DNA of 64,000 nt from Rhynchopus sp. YZ270_cl-10. Its lineage: Eukaryota > Euglenozoa > Diplonemea > Diplonemida > Diplonemidae. Both the position numbers and the translations under genes were made by a program. Location of the stretch: NCBI GenBank assembly GCA_964035575.1, contig OZ037890.1:372001-436000 (forward strand), in the 5' to 3' direction. Shown one piece after another: positions 42,982-53,327 of this stretch. Each line of letters starts with the position of its first letter. Positions within the stretch are counted from its first letter, which is position 1. A model generated the notes under the pieces. It was given only the letters and a program-made list of their open reading frames with translations. It made no database searches and was not told where the DNA came from.

Positions 42982-44319
42982 TCACTTCAACTTCCCGTTC
43001 TTCTTCATCTCATCGTACATCTCAAGCGCATTCAAAATCGCCTGATCCATATTGAAGTATTTATAGGACGCAAGCCTGCCCACGAACACTACCCCCTTTT
43101 CCTTTTCGGACAGCTCCCTGTACTTTTCATAGAGCTCCCTGTTGGCAGGGTTGGGGACCGGGTAGTACGGGTCACCGTCGGCACTCGAGAACTCCTTGTA
43201 AATAATTGAGCCTTTTACTTCACCGCGCTTCACATTTTCGGGCTGGTTTGGGGTGTGCTTATATTCGACGATCCTGGTGTATGGCACATCCGGTCCAGGG
43301 TAGTTGCAGGCGAGGGGTTCCTGCATGAACCCTCCTTCTGGTTCCTCCTCAAACTCAGTCTTGAAGACGACGGTTCTGTACTCAAGCTTTGGAAGGCCTT
43401 GGTCGGCGTAGTAGGCATCGATTGGTCCGGTGTAGACGATGAGGTCGTGCTCGGGGAGCTGGTCCCTGACCTTGAAGAAATCGCAGTTCAGACGAATCGA
43501 GACCTTATCTTTGCATGCGCCGGTGAAGAGAATGTTTTCGAAGATCCTGGTGTATCCCCTCCGGGGGAGTGCCTGGTATTTGTCGCTGAAGTAGCGGTCA
43601 TCCTTCGAGGTCCGGCAGGGAAGGCGAATCAGAACGGAAGGGTCCAGCCCCTCGGGGTATTTGTCCCACTGTTTCTTAGTGTAGTGGCGGAAGATTTTCT
43701 CGTAGAGGCCTTCGCCGACCCGAGAGAGGGCGGCCTCTTTTCCGTTGGTAGGTTCCTCGCATTTGACGCGTTGGGTTTCGTACCATGCTTCCATTTCCTC
43801 CTCAGTGTTGACATTGGCTTTGAACAGTTTGTTGACCGTTTCTTGGGTAGGGGGGATAGGAACCATTTGGACGTTCCCGTCAATGTCGGTGACATGGCCG
43901 CGTCCACGGTACTCAAAGGGGATCCATTCGGAGAACTCCGAGAGGTATTCCCAGACGCGTTCGTGGACGGTGTGGAAAAAGTGGGGTCCGTACTGAGAGA
44001 CGCGGATGCCGCTCTCGTGGAGGGTGTCGAAGCAGTTTCCGCCAATGTGGTCGCGTTTGTCGACAATGAGTGAAGTAAGCCCCAGCTCCTTCGCAGCGCG
44101 CTCCGCCAGCACGCATCCCGACAGCCCTGCGCCGACAATGACAAGGTTCACCTTCGGCAGCCCCTTCACCTCTCCGCCCATCACATCAGGACCCAAATCC
44201 AGTGGTGCCTCCGTCTTATTGCCTTCCTCAAAAATCCGATCATGTCCAACAACGCCTTCAACCGCGTTCATTTCCTTGTAAGGAGATGCGGCGCGTGGGT
44301 CGGCAGGTCCGGTAGGCAT
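42982..44319 (-). CDS. glf: UDP-galactopyranose mutase, bacterial type
   Basis: An intronless 445-residue flavoprotein that interconverts UDP-galactopyranose and UDP-galactofuranose, the donor for galactofuranose-containing glycans. Landmarks: the FAD Rossmann motif VIVGAGLSGCVLAER (about 60-75), IVDKRDHIGGN, YGPHFFHT, YTKKQWDKYP, YFSDKYQALPRRGYTRIFE, VYTGPIDAYY, VPYTRIVEYKH and the C-terminal FVGRLASYKYFNMDQAILNAL. These resemble the compact bacterial Glf rather than the larger fungal/trypanosomatid enzymes, which suggests gene transfer. An N-terminal extension of about 56 residues is extra. The start at 44319 is chosen because CAACCCCTTCAG lies 20 nt upstream; the in-frame ATG at 44499 lies upstream of this acceptor. 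Confidence 0.92.
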   Translation of the reverse strand: MPTGPADPRAASPYKEMNAVEGVVGHDRIFEEGNKTEAPLDLGPDVMGGEVKGLPKVNLVIVGAGLSGCVLAERAAKELGLTSLIVDKRDHIGGNCFDTLHESGIRVSQYGPHFFHTVHERVWEYLSEFSEWIPFEYRGRGHVTDIDGNVQMVPIPPTQETVNKLFKANVNTEEEMEAWYETQRVKCEEPTNGKEAALSRVGEGLYEKIFRHYTKKQWDKYPEGLDPSVLIRLPCRTSKDDRYFSDKYQALPRRGYTRIFENILFTGACKDKVSIRLNCDFFKVRDQLPEHDLIVYTGPIDAYYADQGLPKLEYRTVVFKTEFEEEPEGGFMQEPLACNYPGPDVPYTRIVEYKHTPNQPENVKRGEVKGSIIYKEFSSADGDPYYPVPNPANRELYEKYRELSEKEKGVVFVGRLASYKYFNMDQAILNALEMYDEMKKNGKLK

Positions 44320-44400
44320 TGTGAGGGTAGGTAGGCTTTCTGAAGGGGTTGGGGTGAAGGGGAGGGTTTTTGTAGGGGAAGAGAAGAGGGAAGGAAGGGT
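44320..44400 (-). promoter_or_regulatory. Pyrimidine tract and putative trans-splice acceptor of the UGM gene
   Basis: On the minus strand about 55 nt of C/T-rich sequence end in CCCCTTCAG at 44340, 20 nt before the ATG. It is one of the clearest examples of the acceptor that precedes nearly all genes here. Confidence 0.6.
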
Positions 44401-44631
44401 TTTTTGAAAGTTGTTTTTTTTTTGCTCTTTTTTTGTTTTGGTGGTATTTAAAGAAGACAGGAGGGGGGTGGGAGGGAGAGAGTCGTCATTGTTGAACAAA
44501 ATAGATCAAAGAGTAGTTGAAGTGTGCTAAAAAAAAACGCATCTCAGTCGAGTTCATGTGTCAAATCATCAAATGTACGGTAGGAGGGGGGTTTGGCCGT
44601 ATCAGACGTTGCAGTAGGGTAAGCAAACAAA

Positions 44632-44673
44632 GCGTTTATGATGAACCTAAGCCTCTCTGTGCTTAGTCACCTA
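44632..44673. repeat. CTAAGC/GCTTAG hairpin with CTCTCTGT loop
   Basis: ATGAACCTAAGC, CTCTCTGT, GCTTAGTCACCTA, in the spacer between the 1756-residue gene and the UGM gene. It combines the CTAAGC stem with the 8-nt loop of the propeller array. Confidence 0.75.
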
Positions 44674-45144
44674 AAAAAGGGGGTAAAAAAAAAAAAGTTA
44701 ATTTCTGGATTCGGTGGTTCTGCTCCTTAGCGCCCCTCAGAAGGGGCCGGAGCTCTTTGTGGGCCGGGGTTAGGGCCATGGAATAGGGGGGTGGGAGGAA
44801 AAGGGAAAGAGCAGGTGTTCAAAGGCGTTGCGTCCGCTGTGCCTGACAACCGGAGTAAGGTTAGAGTGCTAGGGGAAAAGGAGAGAAAATTGAAAAAATA
44901 CATTCAGAAACAGAAATAAACGTTGCATGGCATAAGCCTCTTGGAGTCTTTTTCTATACAAAACAACTTTGAAATACTGAATTCTGGTGTTTGTCATCAG
45001 AATCCAGTAGCAGAACCTAATATAAAAACCCACGCGGGGGGAGATTCCCCCACGTCCAACCCCATTTTCAAAAAAAGAAAAGAGTACGAGATTGAAAACC
45101 TACACCTCGCATGCAGCTTAGCTACCTAAAGAAAAGAAAGAAAA

Positions 45145-45190
45145 GTTTATAAGATGAACCTAAGCCTCTCGTTGCATGGTCACCTTATCA
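45145..45190. repeat. Hairpin copy past the stop of the 1756-residue gene
   Basis: TTTATAAGATGAACCTAAGC, CTCTCGTT, GCATGGTCACCTTATCA. The outer helix is kept and the inner 3' arm has changed. Confidence 0.65.
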
Positions 45191-45291
45191 TATTCAAATA
45201 AAACAAATGAAGAGAAACTAAAAGTGCAAACACCTCACCGTTCGTCGGCAGACGCAGGCACTGCCAAAAAAACACAAACAGGTTCCCCCTT

Positions 45292-48200
45292 TTATCTCCC
45301 CTTTCCCCTCCAATATTCCCTTTCACCCATCTCTCCCGGGTATGTGGCACGTTCCCGTTTCCTTTGTCTGGGAGGATCCACCTTTTGGAGTGCGGTTCTA
45401 TCCTCTGTGAGGAGATCCCATAGGGCCCGGTGTGGGGTGAGAATGAGGGGCTCTGTCCATTCGCTGTAGTCACGCAGGGACAGCGTGAAGGCAGCAAGCC
45501 CTGCTGTGGCACGTCGTCTCTTTTCTGTCTGCGAGATAGGCACGTCGACGACATCCTGCAATAGCACGCCAGCTATTTTGACTATCTCCTTCGCCACATC
45601 AGAGTTACATAGTGTACGCACTGCATCTCCTTGCGCTCTCTGCAACGTTGTAAAAGATGGACCACGCATCTCAGTATGCAATGTGAACAGCCCTGCATGC
45701 GCAACCCATGACACTAACGTACAATACCTCCGCCAACCCATCGAAACAGAGGATCCCTGCACAGCAGAGACCATCAAATCTTTCAAATCTTTAACCTCAA
45801 CAGCGCCTTTACGGAGTCTATACATAAACCCCGGTACCGCCATGGAAGCCATATCCCGCACCACACCATGCACACAATTCTTTGTTATCGCACTCAACGC
45901 GACAAACATTTTTTCAACAAAAACCTTGGCCGCCACGTCGTACCCGACATCAACAGAATCCTCACCATATCCTGGCAAAGCAAACCCTGGATCCGTCAGC
46001 GGGGTGGACACCAACATGCTGTTCAGCCTCTCATATTCTCCATCATCACGTATGGTAGGTTCCACCGGATCGACTAAGGGAAGGCCTTTCGCGTACCACT
46101 GTATTTCAAGAAATACAAGATACGATTCTTCAGGTAGATCAGGTACAGTGCAGGCATTGAGAAGCAAATCCCACATTGCTTCGGAAGGTGGTACTCCGTT
46201 TGCCGGATGCACACGCTTCAATCCAGCACGGAGAAGTTCTGTGATTGCATCGGGGTGGGTCCGGTCTCGCTGTGCAAACTCATTTTGCAGGATTTGTACT
46301 GCTTCTTCGGAGCCTTCTGCAAGAAGCCTATAGATTTGCTTTAACAGAACAACCTTTAGCATGGTACGGTGCTCCGAAGCTAATAGAGAGCGCAGGGTTG
46401 GCAGGCTTTTGAGGGGTTCCGCTTTGCATATGAGACGGAGTACGCTTGCGGTAACCTTCTGAGAAGTAGCAAGGTGCTGTGGTTGGAGGAGATATTCGAG
46501 AAGCTGCCAGGCATAGTCTGTATTGACAACGGAGAGGATAACGGCATCTGTACGTCTTTGCGATGTAGTGCGTTTTCCAAATTCCTCAAGCAACTGTACC
46601 GCATCGCGAAACGACGTAGTCGACGTCTGTACATACAACCGAATCTCCCCTTGCAACCCCTTCGCGCTCATCCTCCCATCCTTCAAACAAGCGTGGATCC
46701 TCCTCCCCGCATAGTCTCTTAATGCCCCCCCTACCATCCTCCCCCTCTCTACTCCCAACGCCACCGAACTCTCACCAAATATCCTCCCAAAGAGATCATC
46801 CCTATGCTTCACTACCGCCTGCTGGAATGGTTTCGCCTGCACTGCGCGGTACTGCGATAACAGAGCAATCTCTTCAAGACATTTTGTCTTATGTCCACTA
46901 GGATCTGCGACACACCGTTTTGCGCGAAGCGTTTTCGTGAGAAGATATAACTCTGCTGAGGTGAGCTCCGTGTACGCTGTCTGGCCGGTTGTAACAAAGA
47001 AGTCGCAGTATATACCAAGGAAAGGGGGGTCTGGCAGACGCTCATTACCAGATGGTTCTGTTCTGTTCTGAATGCGAGAAAGTGCGTTGCATATGGAACG
47101 TCCTAAGGAAAAGATGCGACTTTCGGAGTTATGTCCACAACAGAACCCCGACAGCTTCTTGAACAGAGCAACCGCATTGCGTGCCAGATCCGTCAGGTAT
47201 GATTCCGTCTGATTGGCAGACAGCGCTGCCGCAACGCTGTCAATGAATTCTGTCAGTTCGTTGAGCTCGCCCCACTGTGGTCCGACCAATGAGATGATTC
47301 GCCGTGCCCTGGTGAACACTGCGTCGATATGTGTCTGGGTTAATGCAAGAGAATGGGTGGCACACCAAGACATGCTTTGCTCTGTGGAAAGGAGCTGTTT
47401 TGCGTATTCAGTGGAGGTGATAAGGAGCTTCGCGCGTTCGAGGTGGGAAGGTGCGGCGCTGGGCTTGAGGCTTTGGTAGTGGCGACGCAGTGCGTGCTGG
47501 TGGTTGCGTGCTGAGGAGTGGAGGGTGTCCCAGTTGATGGGTGTGGTGTGGAGGCCGATTGATTCGTATTTGCAGGAGTAGAAGCTGTAGTCGCAGGCAT
47601 TGCCGTGTTTCTGTCTGCACTTCGCTTCGATGTGAGCCGCCATGTTGCACCACACACTGCGTACCTCCATCTTCTTGCTGTTGCCGTACCCCAACGCAGC
47701 CTTCCACAGTGCATCGTATTCGAACCCACCTACACCGTCATTTGCCCCAAGGTCGTTTACAGCCAATGTAGTGATGCTGGCGGCAATGTCTTTGACTGCA
47801 GTGAGAACAGCATCATCGTTGTCGGTGTCCCGCAGGCTGCACCGTACAACGCCGGTAGGAGCGGTCGCGGTCATGAGGAACATCTGGCGAAATATGCCCC
47901 TTTCATTGAGCGATTTGCGGCAAAGAAAGGCGACTGCGTCTCTGAACCCATGCAGAGCAGTAAGCACTTCGTTGGACGAAGCATTGGTGCGCAGTGATGT
48001 GACAGAACGCTCCGCTGCAGAGACCACCTTGTTGTACAGATGTCCACGAGCTTCTGCGTCGGCCGTCCTCCCCAACTTCTCCTCCAGATGTGCAAACAGC
48101 TCTGGCGACCATGTGTCCATGGCAGCAAACCACTTCTTCTTCATCCCCGCAGGCACAACCCCTTCCCTCAGGCACGCAAGCAGCACCTCCTCGTCGAGAG

Positions 48201-50562
48201 AGGACGGTCTGAAGAAGTCGCTCTGCACACAGCCCCTTACCATGCGTACTGTGCTTGCCAGGTTTGCCCGCACCACGCCACGAGGGAGATTCTTACAAAG
48301 AGCAAAAAACTCTGTCAGTGCAGGGTCTGCTGCCTGGCCAGACAGCAGTGCATTCCACTTCGTTGTCCCATTGTACGGAACGTCGAGGAAGTGGCTTTTG
48401 TACGAGGCGAAGACAGAGGCAGCGAGGTCTATGGCTTGGGGGTGGTGTGGTTTGGTTCTTGTTTCGTGCTGACAGAGCGCGTTGAGAACGCCGAGGAGGA
48501 AGGCACGCATGGCGTCTTCAAGCGAACGGTGCACACCGACGCTTATGGCAACGACGCGACGGCGCTTCTTGACACCCACCTCTGCGTTGCGTGCATGCAC
48601 ATCCACCCCGCTCTCTTCTGTAAAGTATTTCGTCTCTGCCTGAGCAGGGGTCAGCTGTACTGCTTTAAGGTACTCAGAGACGCACCCCACAACCTGGGTA
48701 ATAATCGCAAGACCCACCTCATTTGTGACAAGGTCACGGAGAACGTCGCTTGGCATATTCAGGAGTAGCATTGTGTCGATCCGGTGTGTGGCCGATTCGG
48801 AGTATGTGTACAGCTTGGAGTGTGGGTTGAAGACGCAGGCTCCGTGCAGAATCTGCGAGAGAAGCGTTTCTACGTGGCTTTGCACTGCGGTGCGGAGGTG
48901 TTGGCTCTTCTCCTTAGACCCACCCAATGCTGCCATCTCCTGCACCCCGCAGGTACGCAGAAGAATGCCAGCCATCGTATACGACACGACGTACTCCGCA
49001 TAACACGCCTCTGGCGCACTCCTCACACGCGCACTATGCACAAAATCGTTGATAAGAGCACCACATAAGGTGCCCTCCCGCAGCATCCAACATATATGCG
49101 CAGAAACCCCTTGCAAAGTGTGTGTTCCCTTCCCTCCCTGGGGCAGATGGGAGAGAGCCTGGACACAGGAGGGTATGATGAGCTCTGTGATAACGTTTGC
49201 ATCGGTGTACCACATCTTCCATAAGGCAAGCTCGGAGCGCACGTCATGTGTGTTGTGGGTGTGGAGCTGTGAGGGGACGTTGCGTGCCTCGGGGCAGTGC
49301 TTTGTGAACATAGCCGTCCAGACCTTGAGAAGGATGCGTTGTTGGGCGAAGGAGAACTTCGGGAGGTAGTGGCGAATCTTTTCGTAGAGGGGCTTGAAGG
49401 TGAATAAGGCATCGCACTGCTCTTCCGTGGGGATGTCGACACGACCCACCATTGTCCAAAAGGTTTCCTTTGTGGTGTTGGCAAAGATATCGCAGATCAT
49501 GCCAAACAGCGCAGAGCTCTGACACGGTGAACACTCCACGTCATCAATAACTGTTTGAAACAACTCAGCATCGTGTCTCTCGAAGTAACGTTCTCCGTTG
49601 GGCTGTGTTTTAAGCAATTCTTTGAGGTACACAAACTTTTTCGGAAATTTTCGGAGCAAAGCTTGGGACGGCACTGCATCGACAATGTGACAGCAGACTA
49701 CCCCATCCAGATTTGGCAATGATTTGAGGTGTTCCTTCTCCGCATCTTCCGTGATGGCGGAGAACCTGGCTACCTTATACTTCTTCAGCAATACAAACAG
49801 CGCGAATATCCCTTCAGAACCAATATTCTTCAACTGCACCTCAAATGCTTTGTACACTTCATATCGCGCAAGCCTGCTGTCCACCGCCTGCAGCAACCCT
49901 TCTAGGTATTCCAGATACACCGCACTATGCTTCCCCCAACACATCTTCTTCAACTGAACCTTCACCTTTGCCGGATCCTTCAATTCTTCTGCAAGACAAT
50001 CCGACCCCGCACCTCGTACCCTCCTCTCCGGGAGAACCCCCTTCCTCCACAACACATCCACAAAGGCATGACACCGCGACGGAATGTTTTTGAGTGCAGC
50101 CGTTCTCCCCCACTTCGGCAGTCTTTCGTACGCATCAAGCAGCACATCCTCCGCAACACCAGAGCAAAGCATCCTTCTAAAGAACCCTGCCCAGCATGCT
50201 GTAGGGATAACCAGACAGAAATTAGAGTACACTTCAGTCAAAAGAGTTACACAGCGTGGGAGAGATGCCAGCACTGCGCTAAAGAGCCATTTCTTTAGAG
50301 GATCGATACAGCCGGAAACATCTCTGCAGTTGGATAGGAGGGCCTGCAGGAGGGCGTGCTCGGAGTGAAGGGCAGCCAGGAGCTGTTTACGACCAGAGTA
50401 GGGAAGCATGCTGAGGAGCTGCTCTGCGGTCGCGACAGTCTCCGGGGAGGTGGTGGTGGTGGTGGTGTTGCCTCCCTCCTGCAGTTTGGTCACAAAAGAA
50501 ACAACCTGCCTCAACTTCTCCCCATCACCCTCAAACCCTCCTTCAAGTCCATAACATTGCAT
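45292..50562 (-). CDS. Large predicted alpha-solenoid protein, function unknown
   Basis: A 1756-residue protein from one uninterrupted frame. No family is recognised. It is rich in Leu, Ala, Val and Cys and reads as successive helical pairs, so a HEAT/ARM-like alpha-solenoid is likely (inference). There is no signal peptide. A Thr/Ser-rich run (TTTTTTS) lies near residue 35. The C-terminus is basic (RQRKRERATYPGEMG). The start is supported by TACTCTCCCCTACTCAG ending 13 nt before the ATG. The absence of introns over 5.3 kb contrasts with the four-exon STOML2, DHHC and Beclin genes. A scaffold role is possible but not shown. Confidence 0.85.
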   Translation of the reverse strand: MQCYGLEGGFEGDGEKLRQVVSFVTKLQEGGNTTTTTTSPETVATAEQLLSMLPYSGRKQLLAALHSEHALLQALLSNCRDVSGCIDPLKKWLFSAVLASLPRCVTLLTEVYSNFCLVIPTACWAGFFRRMLCSGVAEDVLLDAYERLPKWGRTAALKNIPSRCHAFVDVLWRKGVLPERRVRGAGSDCLAEELKDPAKVKVQLKKMCWGKHSAVYLEYLEGLLQAVDSRLARYEVYKAFEVQLKNIGSEGIFALFVLLKKYKVARFSAITEDAEKEHLKSLPNLDGVVCCHIVDAVPSQALLRKFPKKFVYLKELLKTQPNGERYFERHDAELFQTVIDDVECSPCQSSALFGMICDIFANTTKETFWTMVGRVDIPTEEQCDALFTFKPLYEKIRHYLPKFSFAQQRILLKVWTAMFTKHCPEARNVPSQLHTHNTHDVRSELALWKMWYTDANVITELIIPSCVQALSHLPQGGKGTHTLQGVSAHICWMLREGTLCGALINDFVHSARVRSAPEACYAEYVVSYTMAGILLRTCGVQEMAALGGSKEKSQHLRTAVQSHVETLLSQILHGACVFNPHSKLYTYSESATHRIDTMLLLNMPSDVLRDLVTNEVGLAIITQVVGCVSEYLKAVQLTPAQAETKYFTEESGVDVHARNAEVGVKKRRRVVAISVGVHRSLEDAMRAFLLGVLNALCQHETRTKPHHPQAIDLAASVFASYKSHFLDVPYNGTTKWNALLSGQAADPALTEFFALCKNLPRGVVRANLASTVRMVRGCVQSDFFRPSSLDEEVLLACLREGVVPAGMKKKWFAAMDTWSPELFAHLEEKLGRTADAEARGHLYNKVVSAAERSVTSLRTNASSNEVLTALHGFRDAVAFLCRKSLNERGIFRQMFLMTATAPTGVVRCSLRDTDNDDAVLTAVKDIAASITTLAVNDLGANDGVGGFEYDALWKAALGYGNSKKMEVRSVWCNMAAHIEAKCRQKHGNACDYSFYSCKYESIGLHTTPINWDTLHSSARNHQHALRRHYQSLKPSAAPSHLERAKLLITSTEYAKQLLSTEQSMSWCATHSLALTQTHIDAVFTRARRIISLVGPQWGELNELTEFIDSVAAALSANQTESYLTDLARNAVALFKKLSGFCCGHNSESRIFSLGRSICNALSRIQNRTEPSGNERLPDPPFLGIYCDFFVTTGQTAYTELTSAELYLLTKTLRAKRCVADPSGHKTKCLEEIALLSQYRAVQAKPFQQAVVKHRDDLFGRIFGESSVALGVERGRMVGGALRDYAGRRIHACLKDGRMSAKGLQGEIRLYVQTSTTSFRDAVQLLEEFGKRTTSQRRTDAVILSVVNTDYAWQLLEYLLQPQHLATSQKVTASVLRLICKAEPLKSLPTLRSLLASEHRTMLKVVLLKQIYRLLAEGSEEAVQILQNEFAQRDRTHPDAITELLRAGLKRVHPANGVPPSEAMWDLLLNACTVPDLPEESYLVFLEIQWYAKGLPLVDPVEPTIRDDGEYERLNSMLVSTPLTDPGFALPGYGEDSVDVGYDVAAKVFVEKMFVALSAITKNCVHGVVRDMASMAVPGFMYRLRKGAVEVKDLKDLMVSAVQGSSVSMGWRRYCTLVSWVAHAGLFTLHTEMRGPSFTTLQRAQGDAVRTLCNSDVAKEIVKIAGVLLQDVVDVPISQTEKRRRATAGLAAFTLSLRDYSEWTEPLILTPHRALWDLLTEDRTALQKVDPPRQRKRERATYPGEMGEREYWRGKGR

Positions 50563-50600
50563 TTTTGTGTAAATTCTGAGTAGGGGAGAGTAAAGAGAAG
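50563..50600 (-). promoter_or_regulatory. Pyrimidine tract and putative trans-splice acceptor of the 1756-residue gene
   Basis: TTCTCTTTACTCTCCCCTAC followed by TCAG (AG at 50576-50577), then 13 nt to the ATG. Confidence 0.6.
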
Positions 50601-50861
50601 GAGTTTTTTTTGGAGAAAATTTAGAGATTTAAAAAAAAGGGGGGGAGAGGAGGGGGAAGGGGGAAGGGGGGAGAGAAATATACAATACAGTATGCATACA
50701 TGGTAGTCAAGGCGACTTTGCCAGACTTTGAAAATCCTGGATTTTCTGGATTTTTTTTGTAATATGGTTGTGGAAAGGGTGTGGGGGGAAAAAACAAAAA
50801 GGGAAAGTTTTGAAAAAGAGTTGTGCCCTCTGTGTGCACATATGTAAGAAGGGGAGGGTTT

Positions 50862-50901
50862 GGTAAAGACGAAGCTAAGCCTCACAGAGGTTAGTTATCT
50901 T
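50862..50901. repeat. CTAAGCCTC/GAGGTTAG hairpin copy
   Basis: AAAGACGAAGCTAAGCCTC, ACA, GAGGTTAGTTATCTT. The stem is extended into the usual loop sequence, with one bulged base; the outer arms AAGA and TCTT are kept. Confidence 0.65.
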
Positions 50902-51149
50902 CACATCTATGAAGGAAAAGAGAAGCTAGGTGGTCAAAAAAAGAGAAGTTAAAAGTGCAAGCACCTCACCGTTCATCGTCGGATGCATGCACTGTTTCTC
51001 CGCTATCGAAACCCCAGAAAGCACTTCATTGGTATGCACACGGTTACCCTCCGGGAGGGTTGCAATCAGAAACATAATCAAAAAAAGATGGTAGCTGAAG
51101 TGCACACCCTCTGTGGACGCAGGCACCGGATCTCCACAGGGGGAAAAAA

Positions 51150-51222
51150 AGGTTGACTTGAAATACGACAGCCCCTCTCATTGACTATGCACCTTAATAC
51201 AATAACCAGGTGTACCGGGGGT
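51150..51222. repeat. GTACAGCCGGTC-type dispersed repeat, diverged
   Basis: GGTTGACTTGAAATACGACA, GCCCCTCTCATTGACTATG, CACC, then AATAACCAGGTGTACC. Same layout as 10722-10776. Confidence 0.5.
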
Positions 51223-51320
51223 GGACCCTCCCCCCCCCAACCATACAACCCCCCTACATCCATTTCTTCACATCCGGGGCGAAAAAGCTGCTTCCCTCTG
51301 CAAATGCACTAACATTTCAA

Positions 51321-53300
51321 TATGGGTCGATTTCAAAACCCCCCCCCCCCAAAAGTTCTTTTTTGTCTTTTTCATGATATAGGCAGTTTTTTTGCAGTCT
51401 GAGGTCCGGAACCGCCCCAAAAACGATTTTCTGGGAGGTTTTGGGAGGTTTTGGGGCGAAATGGACCTTTTTTGACCATTTTTATGGTATTTTTAGGCTG
51501 TTTTTGGCCCTTCTTCTTACACAGCCTATTGGGGGTCAAAATAGCTATTTTTGACCAAAAAACACAATTTATTTGACGCCAGGAGGCCTCCGTTGGCCCA
51601 AATATATCCCAAAAATGGGCTGTGAGCCCAATCCGACCTGTTTTGGGCACATTTGGCACTTTTCTTGGTGCTTATTTGATGTTTTTTGGTCAAAAATAGC
51701 TATTTTGACCCCCAATAGGCTGTGTAAGAAGAAGGGCCAAAAACAGCCTAAAAATACCATAAAAATGGTCAAAAAAGGTCCATTTCGCCCCAAAACCTCC
51801 CAAAACCTCCCAGAAAATCGTTTTTGGGGCGGTTCCGGACCTCAGACTGCAAAAAAACTGCCTATATCATGAAAAAGACAAAAAAGAACTTTTGGGGGGG
51901 GGGGGGTAGGGGGTCGCATTGTCCTCACAAAAAGTGAAATAAAAATTTTTTGTGACATAGATACTCGTTTCCCGTGGAAAACTAGACACATACCCACCCC
52001 AAAAATGTTCGGAGGATCCAATGAAACCATTTTTTTACACTTTGGTGGGCTCAGAAATACCCAAAATGGGGAAAATTAGTGAAAAATGGACTTTTACCCC
52101 AAAATGGGCAAAAGTGGTTTTTTAGCAAAAAAATTGATTTTTTTGGATCACCAGAGGTCTATTTTGGTGACTCTCCGGTGCAAATCGGGTCCCAGGGGTC
52201 CTGTGGACCTGATTTCAACGACCAACAGGCTTCTGTACCACTTGCAAATGATTTTTTTTTGAGTTTTTGAGTCAAAAAAAGTGCTTGTCCACCCCTTGTC
52301 CACCCCTTGTCCAGTCCAGGACTTTTCCCCTGGCCATCACATAAAGTAGGGTATGATGCAAATTTGGGTACATACCCCCCCCCAAAAATGGTCTGCGGAC
52401 CCAATGGAACCGGTTTTTTACCCTTTGGAGGACTTAGAAGCACTAGAAATGGGGAAAAGGAGTGAAAAATTGCCCTCCCCCCCAGATGGGGGGGCAGGGG
52501 CGGTTTTGGGCTAAAAAATGCCAATTTAGGGCCGCCAGAGGCCTCTTGGGGTCACTCTCCTGTGGAAATCGTACTCCTGGGGGTCCTGTGGGCCTGATTT
52601 CGGCCAGCTGCACCCTTTTGGACCCTTCGAACCGATCTTGGTTTGAAATATTGAGTTGAACATGACCCCCTGAACCCGTGCGTATGCGCCTCAAACACCC
52701 CCCTCACCCCTCCCCCCTCACTGCCCACCTTCTCCTACCCTGCCAGGCGTAACAAATAAAAAAACGACCTCCCCCTCATAAAAAGCGTCTGAGGATGCTG
52801 CTGAGTTCGTGAGGAGGTTCGTGGATGGGGAGCAGATCAGGGGCGTGTGTATGGCGTGTCCTGATGAAGTGCTTCAGCTGGGGCTGTGGGGGGAGGCAGA
52901 AAATGCCAAATTAGGGATGCCAGAGGCCTCTTGGGGTCACTCTCCGGTGGAAATCGTACTCCTGGGGGTCCTGTGGGCCTGATTTCGACGAGCTGCACCC
53001 TTTTGGACCCTTCGAACCGATCTTGGTTTGAATTATTTAGTCAAATATGTCAAATTCCTCCAATCATAGGCTGTATACAGTACAAAATCATGAAAACACC
53101 AATAAAAACGCATTTTTTTTACGTTTTTTCACGTTTTTTGCCGCAAAACCCCCCAAAAACCCCCGGAAACCCATTTTTGGGGTGGCACAGGGTGTGGGTC
53201 ACCACTGAAATGGTCCACCAGCGAAAAAATAATAAAAATTACATAAAAACGTTAGCCAATGCGACCCTCTAGGGGGGGGGGGTTTTGAAATCGACCCATA
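51321..53300. mobile_element. TIR element with nested inverted and direct repeats
   Basis: Both ends carry the perfect 20-bp inverted repeat TATGGGTCGATTTCAAAACC (51321-51340, complement 53281-53300), each followed inward by a run of about 10 C (G on the right). If the outer TA is a target duplication, the body is 51323-53298, as in Tc1/mariner-like elements. Inside are a near-perfect inverted repeat with arms of about 223 bp (51341-51563 and 51681-51906) and three diverged direct copies of a block of roughly 170-200 bp (about 52080-52260, 52440-52650 and 52890-53050). No transposase frame is seen, so it is non-autonomous. Confidence 0.75.
51341..51906. repeat. Long inverted repeat inside the TIR element
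   Basis: Arms of about 223 bp separated by about 117 bp. The same protein-like string appears on both strands because of the symmetry. It could extrude as a long hairpin and would give double-stranded RNA if transcribed. Confidence 0.9.
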
Positions 53301-53327
53301 TCATTCAACCCCTTCCTCCACCCACTT

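Larger units (their letters stand above)
50563..53327. other. Gene-free stretch dominated by a TIR element
   Basis: Holds a hairpin copy (50862), a GTACAGCCGGTC-type repeat (51150) and the nested-repeat TIR element at 51321-53300. The longest frames are repeat artefacts, some mirrored on the two strands. Confidence 0.7.

Noticed and set aside
51372-51872. The same protein string encoded on both strands
   Set aside because: It follows from the long inverted repeat and is not two genes.
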